Positions 1 through 5,942 of a DNA stretch of 10,960 bases are shown piece by piece (positions within the stretch are counted from its first letter, which is position 1; each line of letters opens with the position of its first letter). Under the pieces are notes generated by a model, which was not told the DNA's origin, did no database searches, and was given only the letters and a program-made list of their open reading frames with translations. The translations under genes were made by a program, and so were the position numbers. The DNA is from Candidatus Aenigmatarchaeota archaeon (lineage in GTDB: Archaea > Aenigmatarchaeota > Aenigmatarchaeia > QMZP01). The stretch lies in assembly GCA_003663415.1 (NCBI GenBank), contig QMZY01000021.1, positions 1-10,960 on the forward strand, read 5' to 3'.

Positions 1-632
1 CCTGCTGCCGCTCTTTTATCATCAACAAAAACAGGGTTTATGTCAAGTTCCTGAATGTTTGGGTTTTTCCACACAAGTTTTGAAACCTTTACCAGAAAAC
101 CATAAAGAGCATTAAAATTAACAGGTTTCATTCCTCTTATTCCCTCCAGAATTCTGTAGGCCCTTATTTCTTTTACCATTTCCTCTGCATCTTTTTTGCT
201 TATAGGAATTAATCTGAAGGAAACATCCCTCAAGACTTCAACCCAGATGCCGCCAAGACCGAACATTATAATCGGGCCAAAGAGTATGTCTTTTTTGCTT
301 CCTGTTATTATTTCCCTTGCGTTCTTTCCTGAAAACATTTCCTGAACCAGAACACCATCGATCTTTGCAAGAGGATTGTATTTTTTTGCGTTTCGCTTGA
401 GTTTTTCAAACCCGCTCATCACTTCCTTTTCTGTTTTTATATTCAGCAAAACACCGCCTGCCTCTGTTTTATGTATTATGTTTCTTGACTCTATCTTTAA
501 AGCAACAGGATATCCTATTTTTCTCGCAAAGTTAACAGCCTGTTCTGGTGTTTCTGCCAGATATTGGTCAAGAAACGGGATTTTAAATCTTTTAAGAAGT
601 TTTGCTGTTTCTTTCCAACCGAGTTTTTTCAT
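1..632 (-). CDS. acdB: Acyl/acetyl-CoA synthetase (ADP-forming), beta subunit, partial
   Basis: This ATP-grasp subunit of the archaeal ADP-forming acetyl-CoA synthetase makes ATP from acetyl-CoA (or another acyl-CoA), ADP and phosphate, usually the energy-yielding last step of fermentation in the cytoplasm. I translated the minus strand by hand: it is open from ATG at 632 to the left edge, giving 210 codons. The motif IIHKTEAGGV at about residues 52-61 contains His54, which fits the phosphohistidine position known in the Pyrococcus beta subunit. GLGGIWVEVLRDVSFRLIPI (about residues 137-156) and ELDINPVFV near the edge are also family motifs. Known beta subunits are about 230 residues, so only the last 20 or so should be missing, and this is probably a free-standing beta subunit rather than an alpha-beta fusion. 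It is divergent from the rhomboid gene, with 34 bases between the starts. The exact acyl substrate cannot be told. Confidence 0.88.
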   Translation of the reverse strand, partial: MKKLGWKETAKLLKRFKIPFLDQYLAETPEQAVNFARKIGYPVALKIESRNIIHKTEAGGVLLNIKTEKEVMSGFEKLKRNAKKYNPLAKIDGVLVQEMFSGKNAREIITGSKKDILFGPIIMFGLGGIWVEVLRDVSFRLIPISKKDAEEMVKEIRAYRILEGIRGMKPVNFNALYGFLVKVSKLVWKNPNIQELDINPVFVDDKRAAA

Positions 633-666
633 AAAAATTATTTATTTTCTTTCTTTAATAAAATAC
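633..666. promoter_or_regulatory. Divergent promoter spacer, acdB-like / rhomboid
   Basis: These 34 bases between two divergent ATG codons are almost entirely A and T, with TTTATTTT and TTTAATAAA stretches that could serve as archaeal TATA boxes. No ribosome binding site is visible next to either start. With so little space both transcripts would be leaderless or start inside the opposite gene. The placement is inference from spacing and composition. Confidence 0.4.
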
Positions 667-1395
667 ATGGAATCCCATAAAATCACATGGTCATTGATTG
701 CGATAAATGTTCTGGTTTTTCTTTTGGTTTTTTCAGCTCCCGAGCCTGTAAGGGAAAACATTTTCAAATCCTTTTCGTTTTCTGGAAGCCATATGTTAGA
801 GGTGTGGAAATGGATAACTTCGCTGTTTCTGCATGCAAGCGCGTCGCACCTTTTCTTCAATATGCTTGGGTTGTATTTTTTCGGTAAATTTCTTGAAGAA
901 GAGGTTGAAACGAAATGGTTTTTATCAATATATTTCATAAGCGGTTTGATAGGGAATTTTGTGTTTATGCTTACAAGCGTTGAGTCTGTGGTGGGGGCGT
1001 CCGGGTGCGTGTTTGGTCTGATGGGCGCTTCAATGTTATTGGAACCTGTGAAAAAAATCCACCTCTTTATTTTCCCGCTGCCTCTTGCTCTGGTAGGAGT
1101 GATATTTGTGATAACAGAAACATTCGTTATATATTTTCAGCCAGAGTTTGGGAATATAGCTCATTACTCGCACATAGGCGGTTTGATTACAGGGTCTGTT
1201 TTCGCTTTCTTTTGCGACACAAGAAGGGCTGTCAAGGGGGTTTTTGTTATAATTCTTTGTCTTTTGGTTTTGATGTTTCTGTCTCCTGTAATAGGAATGA
1301 TAACAGGGATTGGAAGCTTTGTTCTTGCAACTATAGACAATGTCTTGGGGGTTGTTCTTTACACCGCAGCCGGCTTGCTTTCTTTTATATGGTAA
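667..1395 (+). CDS. Rhomboid family intramembrane serine protease
   Basis: This is a 242-residue integral membrane protease that cleaves transmembrane segments of other membrane proteins within the bilayer. The first helix lies at about residues 7-23. The segment HASASHLFFNM (residues 56-66) supplies the His61/Asn65 pair that forms the oxyanion region in rhomboids. The catalytic serine is Ser112 in GASG, followed by the small-residue helix CVFGLMGA, and the catalytic histidine is His169 in AHYSHIGG. Further hydrophobic segments at about 134-157, 171-183, 190-215 and 218-241 give the usual six-helix core or one helix more. The frame is open back to 376, but that part lies antisense to the neighbouring acyl-CoA synthetase gene. 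The ATG at 667 is chosen because the rhomboid homology starts there and it falls just outside that gene. Substrates are unknown. Confidence 0.93.
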   Translation: MESHKITWSLIAINVLVFLLVFSAPEPVRENIFKSFSFSGSHMLEVWKWITSLFLHASASHLFFNMLGLYFFGKFLEEEVETKWFLSIYFISGLIGNFVFMLTSVESVVGASGCVFGLMGASMLLEPVKKIHLFIFPLPLALVGVIFVITETFVIYFQPEFGNIAHYSHIGGLITGSVFAFFCDTRRAVKGVFVIILCLLVLMFLSPVIGMITGIGSFVLATIDNVLGVVLYTAAGLLSFIW

Positions 1396-1484
1396 GCTGA
1401 ATAAGTTTTTATATTAAAAATTATAAAAATTATAAGGTTGGTCTGATTGCTTTGTCGTAGCAATATAATAAGGAAGGTGAAAAA
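1396..1484 (+). promoter_or_regulatory. Promoter, hairpin leader and RBS of the NYN gene
   Basis: A TATA-like TTTTTATATTA lies at 1406-1416, so transcription would start near 1437 and leave a leader of roughly 48 bases. In that leader ATTGCT (1446-1451) and AGCAAT (1459-1464) form a 6-bp stem with a 7-base loop. It is followed by a purine-rich ribosome binding site, GGAAGGTGA (1472-1480), four bases before the ATG at 1485. Most other starts in this window look leaderless, so the explicit leader with a hairpin stands out. The hairpin is weak and its role is unknown. Confidence 0.5.
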
Positions 1485-1967
1485 ATGCTTGGTTTTGGTA
1501 AAAAAAGGCAAAAGAAAAACATAGCTTTGTTTGTGGACGGTCCGAATATAATTAGAAAGGAGTTTAACCTTGACCTTGATGATTTAAGGTCTGCTGTGCA
1601 AAAATATGGAAGACTTGTAACAGGAAAGGTTTTCTTGAATCAGTTTGCATCTGAAAAACTTGTAGAAGCCATAGCAAACCAAGGATTTGAACCAGTTATA
1701 AATCTTGCCGGAGAAAAGGAATCAGATGTTGATGTTGCTGTGGCTGTTGCAGCTGTAAGAGCAGCATATGACAAAAATATTGACGTTGTTGCGATTGCTT
1801 CAAGAGATGCTGATTATTTGCCTGCAATTCAGGTTGCGAAGGAAATGGGAAAGGAAGTTCTTATTGTCGGCGTCGAACCCGGTTTTTCAAAGGCTTTGCA
1901 AAGGTCGGGCGACTATGTGGAAATTTTGAAGAAAAAGCGGGTGGAGCGAAGAGTTAGAGGGAAATGA
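1485..1967 (+). CDS. NYN-domain protein, predicted RNase (TIGR00288-like)
   Basis: This is a 160-residue protein of the archaeal NYN (LabA/DUF88-like, PIN-related) family, predicted to be a metal-dependent ribonuclease; its RNA targets are not known. The acidic residues expected of the fold are present: FVDGPNI (Asp18, Asn21), EKESDVDVAVAV (Asp81, Asp83) and ASRDADYLPAI (Asp108, Asp110). The strand-helix pattern continues through EVLIVGVEPGFSKALQRSGD. Both ends are strongly basic (GKKRQKK at the start, KKKRVERRVRGK at the end), which suits RNA contact. The start is supported by GGTGA at 1476-1480. Length is normal for the family. No functional partner is evident: the upstream rhomboid gene is 89 bases away and the next gene on this strand is far downstream. 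Nuclease activity is a family prediction. Confidence 0.87.
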   Translation: MLGFGKKRQKKNIALFVDGPNIIRKEFNLDLDDLRSAVQKYGRLVTGKVFLNQFASEKLVEAIANQGFEPVINLAGEKESDVDVAVAVAAVRAAYDKNIDVVAIASRDADYLPAIQVAKEMGKEVLIVGVEPGFSKALQRSGDYVEILKKKRVERRVRGK

Positions 1968-2069
1968 ACATTAAACCCAGAGCCAAGCGGACATTAACAG
2001 CAAGAGTCAAAACTTATATTAACCCGGATAAATATCCGAAGAAGGATACAGCCAAACAAACGCCTTTGA
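1968..2069. other. Spacer between convergent genes, weak hairpin and possible short ORF
   Basis: These 102 bases separate the NYN gene from the minus-strand OB-fold gene. CGGAT (2025-2029) and ATCCG (2034-2038) can form a 5-bp hairpin. A run of six T at 2075-2080, just inside the OB-fold gene, could act as an oligo-T terminator for the plus strand. An open frame begins at ATG 1964, overlapping the NYN stop as ATGA, and runs to 2230. Only its first 35 codons or so lie outside the OB-fold gene, and its later part reads like antisense shadow, so it is not called as a gene. Confidence 0.4.
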
Positions 2070-2474
2070 TTATGTTTTTTCTATGTCTTTGCATTGGGTA
2101 TAGATTTCATAAGTGTTTCCGAATTTTTGGAATTTCCCTGTCACAGACACATGGTCATTTACTGAAACATTCACAGAACCGCTGTATTTTGAGCAGAAAA
2201 CCTTTAAAGAGTTTTTACCGTCTGTTATAAAGAACTGCTGGTATTTATAGCCTTTTTTTGACGTGTAGTCCGGAAGAATTTCAGAAACAGTTCCTTCAAC
2301 GCATACGTACTGATTAACCGGAAACTCGGTCAAAAGATAAGATATAGTGGTTTTTGCCGGTGCGTTTTTAAGTGAATATGTGTTTGTGCAAACAGTGCCC
2401 AGCACAGAGAACAGCATAGCAGAAACTATCAGAACTATTATTCCAGCTGCCCTGAACTCAAGCTCTTTGTTCAT
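2070..2474 (-). CDS. Membrane-anchored OB-fold protein
   Basis: This 134-residue protein has one N-terminal hydrophobic segment (about residues 10-29), either a signal anchor or a signal peptide. A domain follows at about 53-131 that reads as an OB fold: VCVEGTVSEIL, then YKYQQFFITDGKNSLKVFC, then VNDHVSVTGKF and YEIYTQCKDI. The order 'cost of a function/GTV ... F.L.DG...L.V ... GD.V.V.G' is typical of tRNA-anticodon-type OB domains that occur in secreted or membrane-bound archaeal and bacterial proteins. The first residues are charged and the domain is probably outside the cell. Its ATG at 2474 lies inside the 3' end of the upstream DUF457-type gene (17-base overlap), so the two are probably co-translated. 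Ligand and role are not known; nucleic acid binding is only a family possibility. Confidence 0.72.
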   Translation of the reverse strand: MNKELEFRAAGIIVLIVSAMLFSVLGTVCTNTYSLKNAPAKTTISYLLTEFPVNQYVCVEGTVSEILPDYTSKKGYKYQQFFITDGKNSLKVFCSKYSGSVNVSVNDHVSVTGKFQKFGNTYEIYTQCKDIEKT

Positions 2475-2874
2475 TTTTCCATCTGTAAAAAACTATACAC
2501 AAAAGCGAGGCAAATATGATGCCTGCGTTAGCAATGAGGTTGTTGTATTGAGCAAGATTGAGCGAAAAGTACATAGGATACGGATACAGCCACATTATGC
2601 CCGTTGGATTGAGTGTGTCAAGAAAGAGATGGGAAACAAAACCGAGACCAAAAGAGAACGCTTGGTCTTGGTTTTTTGTGAAAACATACAAAACCATCAT
2701 TGATACTATCATTATAAGCGGCGTGTGAACTATGCCGCGGTGCATAAAAGGAAAACCATACTGTAAAACCATATCCATGTCAACTATTACTCCGCCTATA
2801 ATTGCTGGAAGTCTTGGTAGCCTTAGAATCTCCGCAAGGGCATAAGCAAAAAACAAATGTGTTGGAGCCAGCAT
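2458..2874 (-). CDS. DUF457/YdjM-type membrane protein, predicted metal-dependent hydrolase
   Basis: This 138-residue protein has four to five hydrophobic segments and the His/Asp pattern of the DUF457/YdjM family of membrane-bound, putatively metal-dependent hydrolases. APTHLFFAYAL carries His6, GGVIVDMDMV carries Asp32 and Asp34, MHRGIVHTPL carries His45 and His50, and GFVSHLFLDTLNPTG carries His82 and Asp86. The family substrate is unknown. The protein is at the short end of the family, with a single closing helix (about 112-130) and a basic tail. Its end overlaps the start of the OB-fold gene by 17 bases, and it is the first gene of that two-gene unit. A TATA-like element centred near 2900 is about 26 bases before the ATG, so the message is probably leaderless. 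Confidence 0.85.
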   Translation of the reverse strand: MLAPTHLFFAYALAEILRLPRLPAIIGGVIVDMDMVLQYGFPFMHRGIVHTPLIMIVSMMVLYVFTKNQDQAFSFGLGFVSHLFLDTLNPTGIMWLYPYPMYFSLNLAQYNNLIANAGIIFASLLCIVFYRWKNEQRA

Positions 2875-2914
2875 AATATTTATTTATCCAGTCTGAATTA
2901 AATAGTTTAGTAAT
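2875..2914. promoter_or_regulatory. Divergent promoter spacer with two TATA-like elements
   Basis: This 40-base spacer lies between the starts of the DUF457-type gene (minus) and the ThiS-like gene (plus). AATATTTATTTA at 2877-2888 sits about 30 bases before the plus-strand ATG at 2915. ATTAAATAG at 2897-2905, read on the minus strand, sits about 26 bases before the minus-strand ATG at 2874. Both distances fit archaeal TATA boxes for leaderless transcripts, and neither start has a ribosome binding site. The call rests on spacing and composition only. Confidence 0.45.
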
Positions 2915-3112
2915 ATGAAAATACAAGTCTGGATTGAAAGAGAAAATAAGAAAATGAATATGGAAGTAAAAGATAATTCAACTGTTTTTGATGTGTTTAA
3001 AAGCCTTGGAATAACAATGTCTGAAGGCATACCCAAAGTGAACGGAAAGTTTGTCCCGCAGGATTATGTATTGAAAGAAAACGACGGGCTGGAAATAAAA
3101 AAAGTGAAATAG
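2915..3112 (+). CDS. ThiS/MoaD-like beta-grasp protein lacking C-terminal GG
   Basis: This 65-residue protein has the pattern of the ThiS/MoaD (ubiquitin-like, beta-grasp) family. A first hairpin (MKIQVWIERENKKMNMEV) is followed by a helix (STVFDVFKSLGI), then VNGKFVP (residues 42-48), then YVLKENDGLEIKKVK. In sulfur carriers and archaeal SAMP modifiers the last strand is followed by a few residues ending in Gly-Gly, the site of adenylation and thiocarboxylation. Here the protein stops directly after the last strand, at KKVK, so it cannot act as a standard carrier. The stop codon is clear in the sequence and abuts the stop of the convergent gene with no gap. It may be a binding or regulatory beta-grasp domain. 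No E1-like or thiamin/molybdopterin gene is nearby. Confidence 0.72.
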   Translation: MKIQVWIERENKKMNMEVKDNSTVFDVFKSLGITMSEGIPKVNGKFVPQDYVLKENDGLEIKKVK

Positions 3113-4039
3113 TTATTCCAGAATTTCTGCTGTGTCTATTACCCCGTCACCGTCCATATCATATCCTTTCACAACCTTTGCAATAAACTCTGGCTTGAAT
3201 CTGTTTCCCTTTAGAATGGAATTGAGTTTTGTTATGCATGCCAAAACCCCTGCTCTTGTTCCGGCAAACCTTTTTCCTGCAATCACAAGTATTTTTTTTC
3301 CTGTTTTCCACGGATTTTCGATAATAACAGCCATTCCGTGCGTGTCATCTGTATAGCTTTTTCCTGAAAGGTCAGAAACAATTCTATAGTCTGTTTTTAT
3401 GTCTATTCTAATGGGAAGTTTATTGTTAATTTTTCTGGTAACCATATTTACTGTTGGTCCTCCTATCAGAATCAAGTTGTGCTTCAAATCTGATTCTCTG
3501 ATCTCAGTGTCTAGTTTGTAGTTTGGAACGTTCTTTCCATCAGTAAAGGAGCCTATAAACAGCGCAAAATCAATTGCGCAACAGGAATCCGATGCTCTTG
3601 CTTTCCATGGTCCGTGCGGGTCAGGAGAACCGACAATAATTTTAGCATTTAGTTTGTTGTTCTCAATAAAGGGTTCAAGGTTTGCGGATTTTGCAGGAGA
3701 AGGCACACGGATTTCCTTCTCAGGTGCTGTATCTGATTTGAATGCAAAGGCCTGGTGTTTGGTTTGATAGAACTTTGCCACGGTTCCTTTTCTTTGTTCC
3801 TGTGAAACCTCTTTCAAAAGATCCTCTTTCCTGAATTTTTTAACGTAGTAATAGACTTTCTGCTCATGGATTTTGAGTTTTTTTGCAACATCAACTGGAC
3901 AGGCTGGGTTTGCAAATTCTTTATAGATTTTCCATGCCAATGGCGTGGAAAGTATATTAAGTTTCTCGGGTTCTTTAAAAAGCAACACAGGTGTTGTGGT
4001 TGTTTTTTTCCCTGTTTTGAGAAGGAAGTATTTGTTCAT
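3113..4039 (-). CDS. Winged-HTH protein with S-layer-type C-terminal domain and EF-hand-like loop
   Basis: This 308-residue protein has three parts. Residues 30-95 look like a winged helix-turn-helix: PVDVAKKLKIHEQKVYYYVKKF followed by a wing at KGTVAKFYQ. A Pro/Lys-rich linker (about 101-128) leads to a domain at about 130-292 resembling the C-terminal domain of archaeal S-layer proteins: KIIVGSPDP, LILIGGPTVNMVTRKIN, SYTDDTHGMAVIIENPW and ILVIAGKRFAGTRAGVLA. The last residues hold a perfect EF-hand-type loop, Asp294-Asp296-Asp298-Gly299-Ile301-Asp302-Glu305. No signal peptide is seen, so a cytoplasmic DNA-binding protein with a sensor-like domain is more likely than a wall protein (inference). 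The frame can start at TTG 4051, but the ATG at 4039 is preferred; a TATA-like TATTTATAAG lies about 50 bases upstream. The gene is divergent from glmS. Confidence 0.75.
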   Translation of the reverse strand: MNKYFLLKTGKKTTTTPVLLFKEPEKLNILSTPLAWKIYKEFANPACPVDVAKKLKIHEQKVYYYVKKFRKEDLLKEVSQEQRKGTVAKFYQTKHQAFAFKSDTAPEKEIRVPSPAKSANLEPFIENNKLNAKIIVGSPDPHGPWKARASDSCCAIDFALFIGSFTDGKNVPNYKLDTEIRESDLKHNLILIGGPTVNMVTRKINNKLPIRIDIKTDYRIVSDLSGKSYTDDTHGMAVIIENPWKTGKKILVIAGKRFAGTRAGVLACITKLNSILKGNRFKPEFIAKVVKGYDMDGDGVIDTAEILE

Positions 4040-4187
4040 ATTAAAACCCAATTTTTAATATTAATAAATATTTTTTAATAAAGCTTATAAATATTCCGGT
4101 TTCAGAAGAGCTTTTCCGGGATGGACTATAAGGATTTTTTCAATAAAGCGTTTATATAGGATATGCAAATTCTATTCTGTTAAGTAT
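4040..4187. promoter_or_regulatory. Divergent regulatory region between the HTH/S-layer gene and glmS
   Basis: This 148-base spacer is one of the longest in the window. Next to the minus-strand gene, AATATT-AATA-AATATT (4057-4072) is a near palindrome. CTTATAAATA (4084-4093) reads as a TATA box on either strand and suits the minus-strand gene. Then ATTCCGG (4093-4099) and CCGGGAT (4116-4122) form an imperfect inverted repeat; TTCCGG also recurs directly at 4094 and 4114, exactly 20 bases apart. GCGTTTATATAGG (4149-4160) is a strong TATA element for glmS. The TTCCGG pair lies upstream of the glmS core promoter, as expected of an operator or activator site. Function is inferred from position. 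Confidence 0.5.
4149..4160 (+). promoter_or_regulatory. glmS TATA box
   Basis: TTTATATAG sits in a locally GC-flanked context with its centre about 33 bases before the ATG at 4188. Transcription would therefore begin only a few bases upstream of the start codon, giving an essentially leaderless glmS-glmU message. No ribosome binding site precedes the ATG, which agrees. Confidence 0.6.
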
Positions 4188-5942
4188 ATGTGCGGAATAA
4201 TAGGATATAAAGGAAAGGAAGCTTTCCCTGTACTTATAGAATCGCTGAAGAGGTTAGAGTATAGAGGATATGATTCTTACGGGTTTGCAACCGTTCATTC
4301 AGGAGAACTTCATATCTTTAAAAACACAGGCAAAATCTCTGAATCGAACATGTTGGAAGGTTTGCCGGGAAACACAGGAATAGCGCATACGAGATGGGCA
4401 ACCCATGGAAATGTTAACAAAACAAATGCACACCCGCATATTGATTGTGAGAAAAGGATAGCTGTTGTGCACAATGGGATAATAGAGAACTACCAAGAGC
4501 TTAAAAACAAGCTTTTGAAAAAAGGGCATGTTTTTAACAGTGAAACAGACACTGAGATAATACCCCATCTGATAGAAGAAAACATTAAGTACGGGTTTGA
4601 AGAGGCTGTTAAAAAAACAGTTTCCCAACTCAAGGGAAGATATGCAATTGTTGCTCTGGAAAGGGACACAGGAAAAATGGTGGCTGTTAGAAGGGGTTCT
4701 CCTCTTATTGTGGGCGTAAAAGACAAAGAGGTGTTTGTGGCGTCTGACATACCCGCATTCCTTAACTATACAAACAATGTTATGTATCTGGATGACAATG
4801 AAATGATTGTCTTGGATGGAGAAAACAAGTTTTATAGCCTTCTTACAGGGGAAGAAGTTAAAAAAAGGCTTATAACCATTGACTGGGACGCTGAGCAGGC
4901 GGAAAAGGGAAAATATCCTCATTTTATGATAAAAGAGATAATGGAGCAGAAAGAAACCATAATGCGGGCAATAAATCAGGATGATAAGGAAATAGAAAAA
5001 ATTGCAAACAAAATAAATAACGCATTTGGAACGTTTTTCACAGGCTGCGGAACAGCAGGAAAGGTTTGTTTTGCAGGCGAATATATATTTTCAAGAATAG
5101 CGAATAAGCATATAAATTATGTGGTTGCTTCTGAGTTTCCAAATTATAAGCATTTTTTGACCGATAAAACGCTTTTGATAGCAATCTCCCAAAGCGGTGA
5201 AACAGCAGATGTATTGGAAGCCATAGAAACAGCCAAAAAGAGGGGCGTAAAAGTTGTTTCTCTTGTGAATGTCGCTGGTTCAACTATAGACAGGTATTCT
5301 GACCATAGTTTTAATATAAAAGCTGGCCCTGAAAAGGCAGTGGCGTCAACAAAAGCAACAACAGCGCAGCTGGCTTTGGTAATTCTTCTTGCCCATGCTG
5401 TGGCTGGAAAGTTGCAGGAAGGTAAAATGCTTTTAATGGAAACCGCTTCCAAGGTTAATGATATGCTTAATCCAAGATACGAAGAGAGGATAAAGAAACT
5501 GGCTGAAAAAATCCATAAACAGCCGAACATCTATATAATAGGAAGGTCTTTAAACTATCCTATAGCTCTGGAAGCTGCAATAAAGATTCAGGAAGTCAGT
5601 TACATTCATGCTGAGGGCTTTGCTGGCGGTGAATTAAAACACGGACCCATAGCGTTAATAGAAAAAGGTGTTCCATGTATAGTTCTTGCTGCAAACGATG
5701 AAACCAAAGATGATATCATTGCAAATGCTATGGAAATAAAGTCAAGAGGCGGCTATATAATAGGCGTTTCGCCTGAAAACAACGAGGTGTTTGATTATTG
5801 GCTGAAAGTTCCGGACGTAGGTGTCGCCTCTCCTATTGTAAATATAATTCCTGTTCAGATTCTGGCATATCATCTTGCTGTTCTGAGAGGGTATGACCCG
5901 GATTATCCAAGAAACCTTGCTAAATCTGTAACGGTGAAATAA
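4188..5942 (+). CDS. glmS: Glutamine--fructose-6-phosphate aminotransferase (isomerizing)
   Basis: GlmS converts fructose-6-phosphate and glutamine to glucosamine-6-phosphate and glutamate, the first step to UDP-GlcNAc. All 584 residues are present, slightly shorter than the roughly 600 of bacterial enzymes. The N-terminal Ntn-type glutaminase starts at Cys2, the nucleophile exposed after removal of Met1. It shows LEYRGYDS (23-30), HTRWATHG (67-74) and NGIIENY (96-102). The first SIS domain has TGCGTAGKV (285-293) and ISQSGETADVLEA (333-345). The second has EVSYIHAEGFAGGELKHGP, placing Glu469 and His485 at the positions of E. coli Glu488 and His504. The C-terminal PRNLAKSVTVK keeps Lys579, matching E. 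coli Lys603. Position 31 is Tyr where Ala is usual (YDSAG). The stop overlaps the start of glmU by one base. Confidence 0.97.
   Translation: MCGIIGYKGKEAFPVLIESLKRLEYRGYDSYGFATVHSGELHIFKNTGKISESNMLEGLPGNTGIAHTRWATHGNVNKTNAHPHIDCEKRIAVVHNGIIENYQELKNKLLKKGHVFNSETDTEIIPHLIEENIKYGFEEAVKKTVSQLKGRYAIVALERDTGKMVAVRRGSPLIVGVKDKEVFVASDIPAFLNYTNNVMYLDDNEMIVLDGENKFYSLLTGEEVKKRLITIDWDAEQAEKGKYPHFMIKEIMEQKETIMRAINQDDKEIEKIANKINNAFGTFFTGCGTAGKVCFAGEYIFSRIANKHINYVVASEFPNYKHFLTDKTLLIAISQSGETADVLEAIETAKKRGVKVVSLVNVAGSTIDRYSDHSFNIKAGPEKAVASTKATTAQLALVILLAHAVAGKLQEGKMLLMETASKVNDMLNPRYEERIKKLAEKIHKQPNIYIIGRSLNYPIALEAAIKIQEVSYIHAEGFAGGELKHGPIALIEKGVPCIVLAANDETKDDIIANAMEIKSRGGYIIGVSPENNEVFDYWLKVPDVGVASPIVNIIPVQILAYHLAVLRGYDPDYPRNLAKSVTVK

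Noticed and set aside
376..666. N-terminal extension of the rhomboid frame back to 376
   Set aside because: These codons are antisense to the acyl-CoA synthetase beta subunit, whose motifs are unmistakable, and the rhomboid homology begins at the ATG at 667.
2025..2038. CGGAT/ATCCG hairpin as an intrinsic terminator
   Set aside because: The stem is only 5 bp and no T-run follows directly; the nearest T6 is 36 bases downstream, so it is only mentioned in the spacer entry.
4040..4051. TTG start at 4051 for the HTH/S-layer gene
   Set aside because: An ATG four codons later (4039) is the simpler choice, and neither start has a ribosome binding site favouring TTG.
4299..4922. Long minus-strand open frame inside glmS
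   Set aside because: It is antisense to the glutaminase domain, has no domain resemblance and is explained by the codon bias of glmS.
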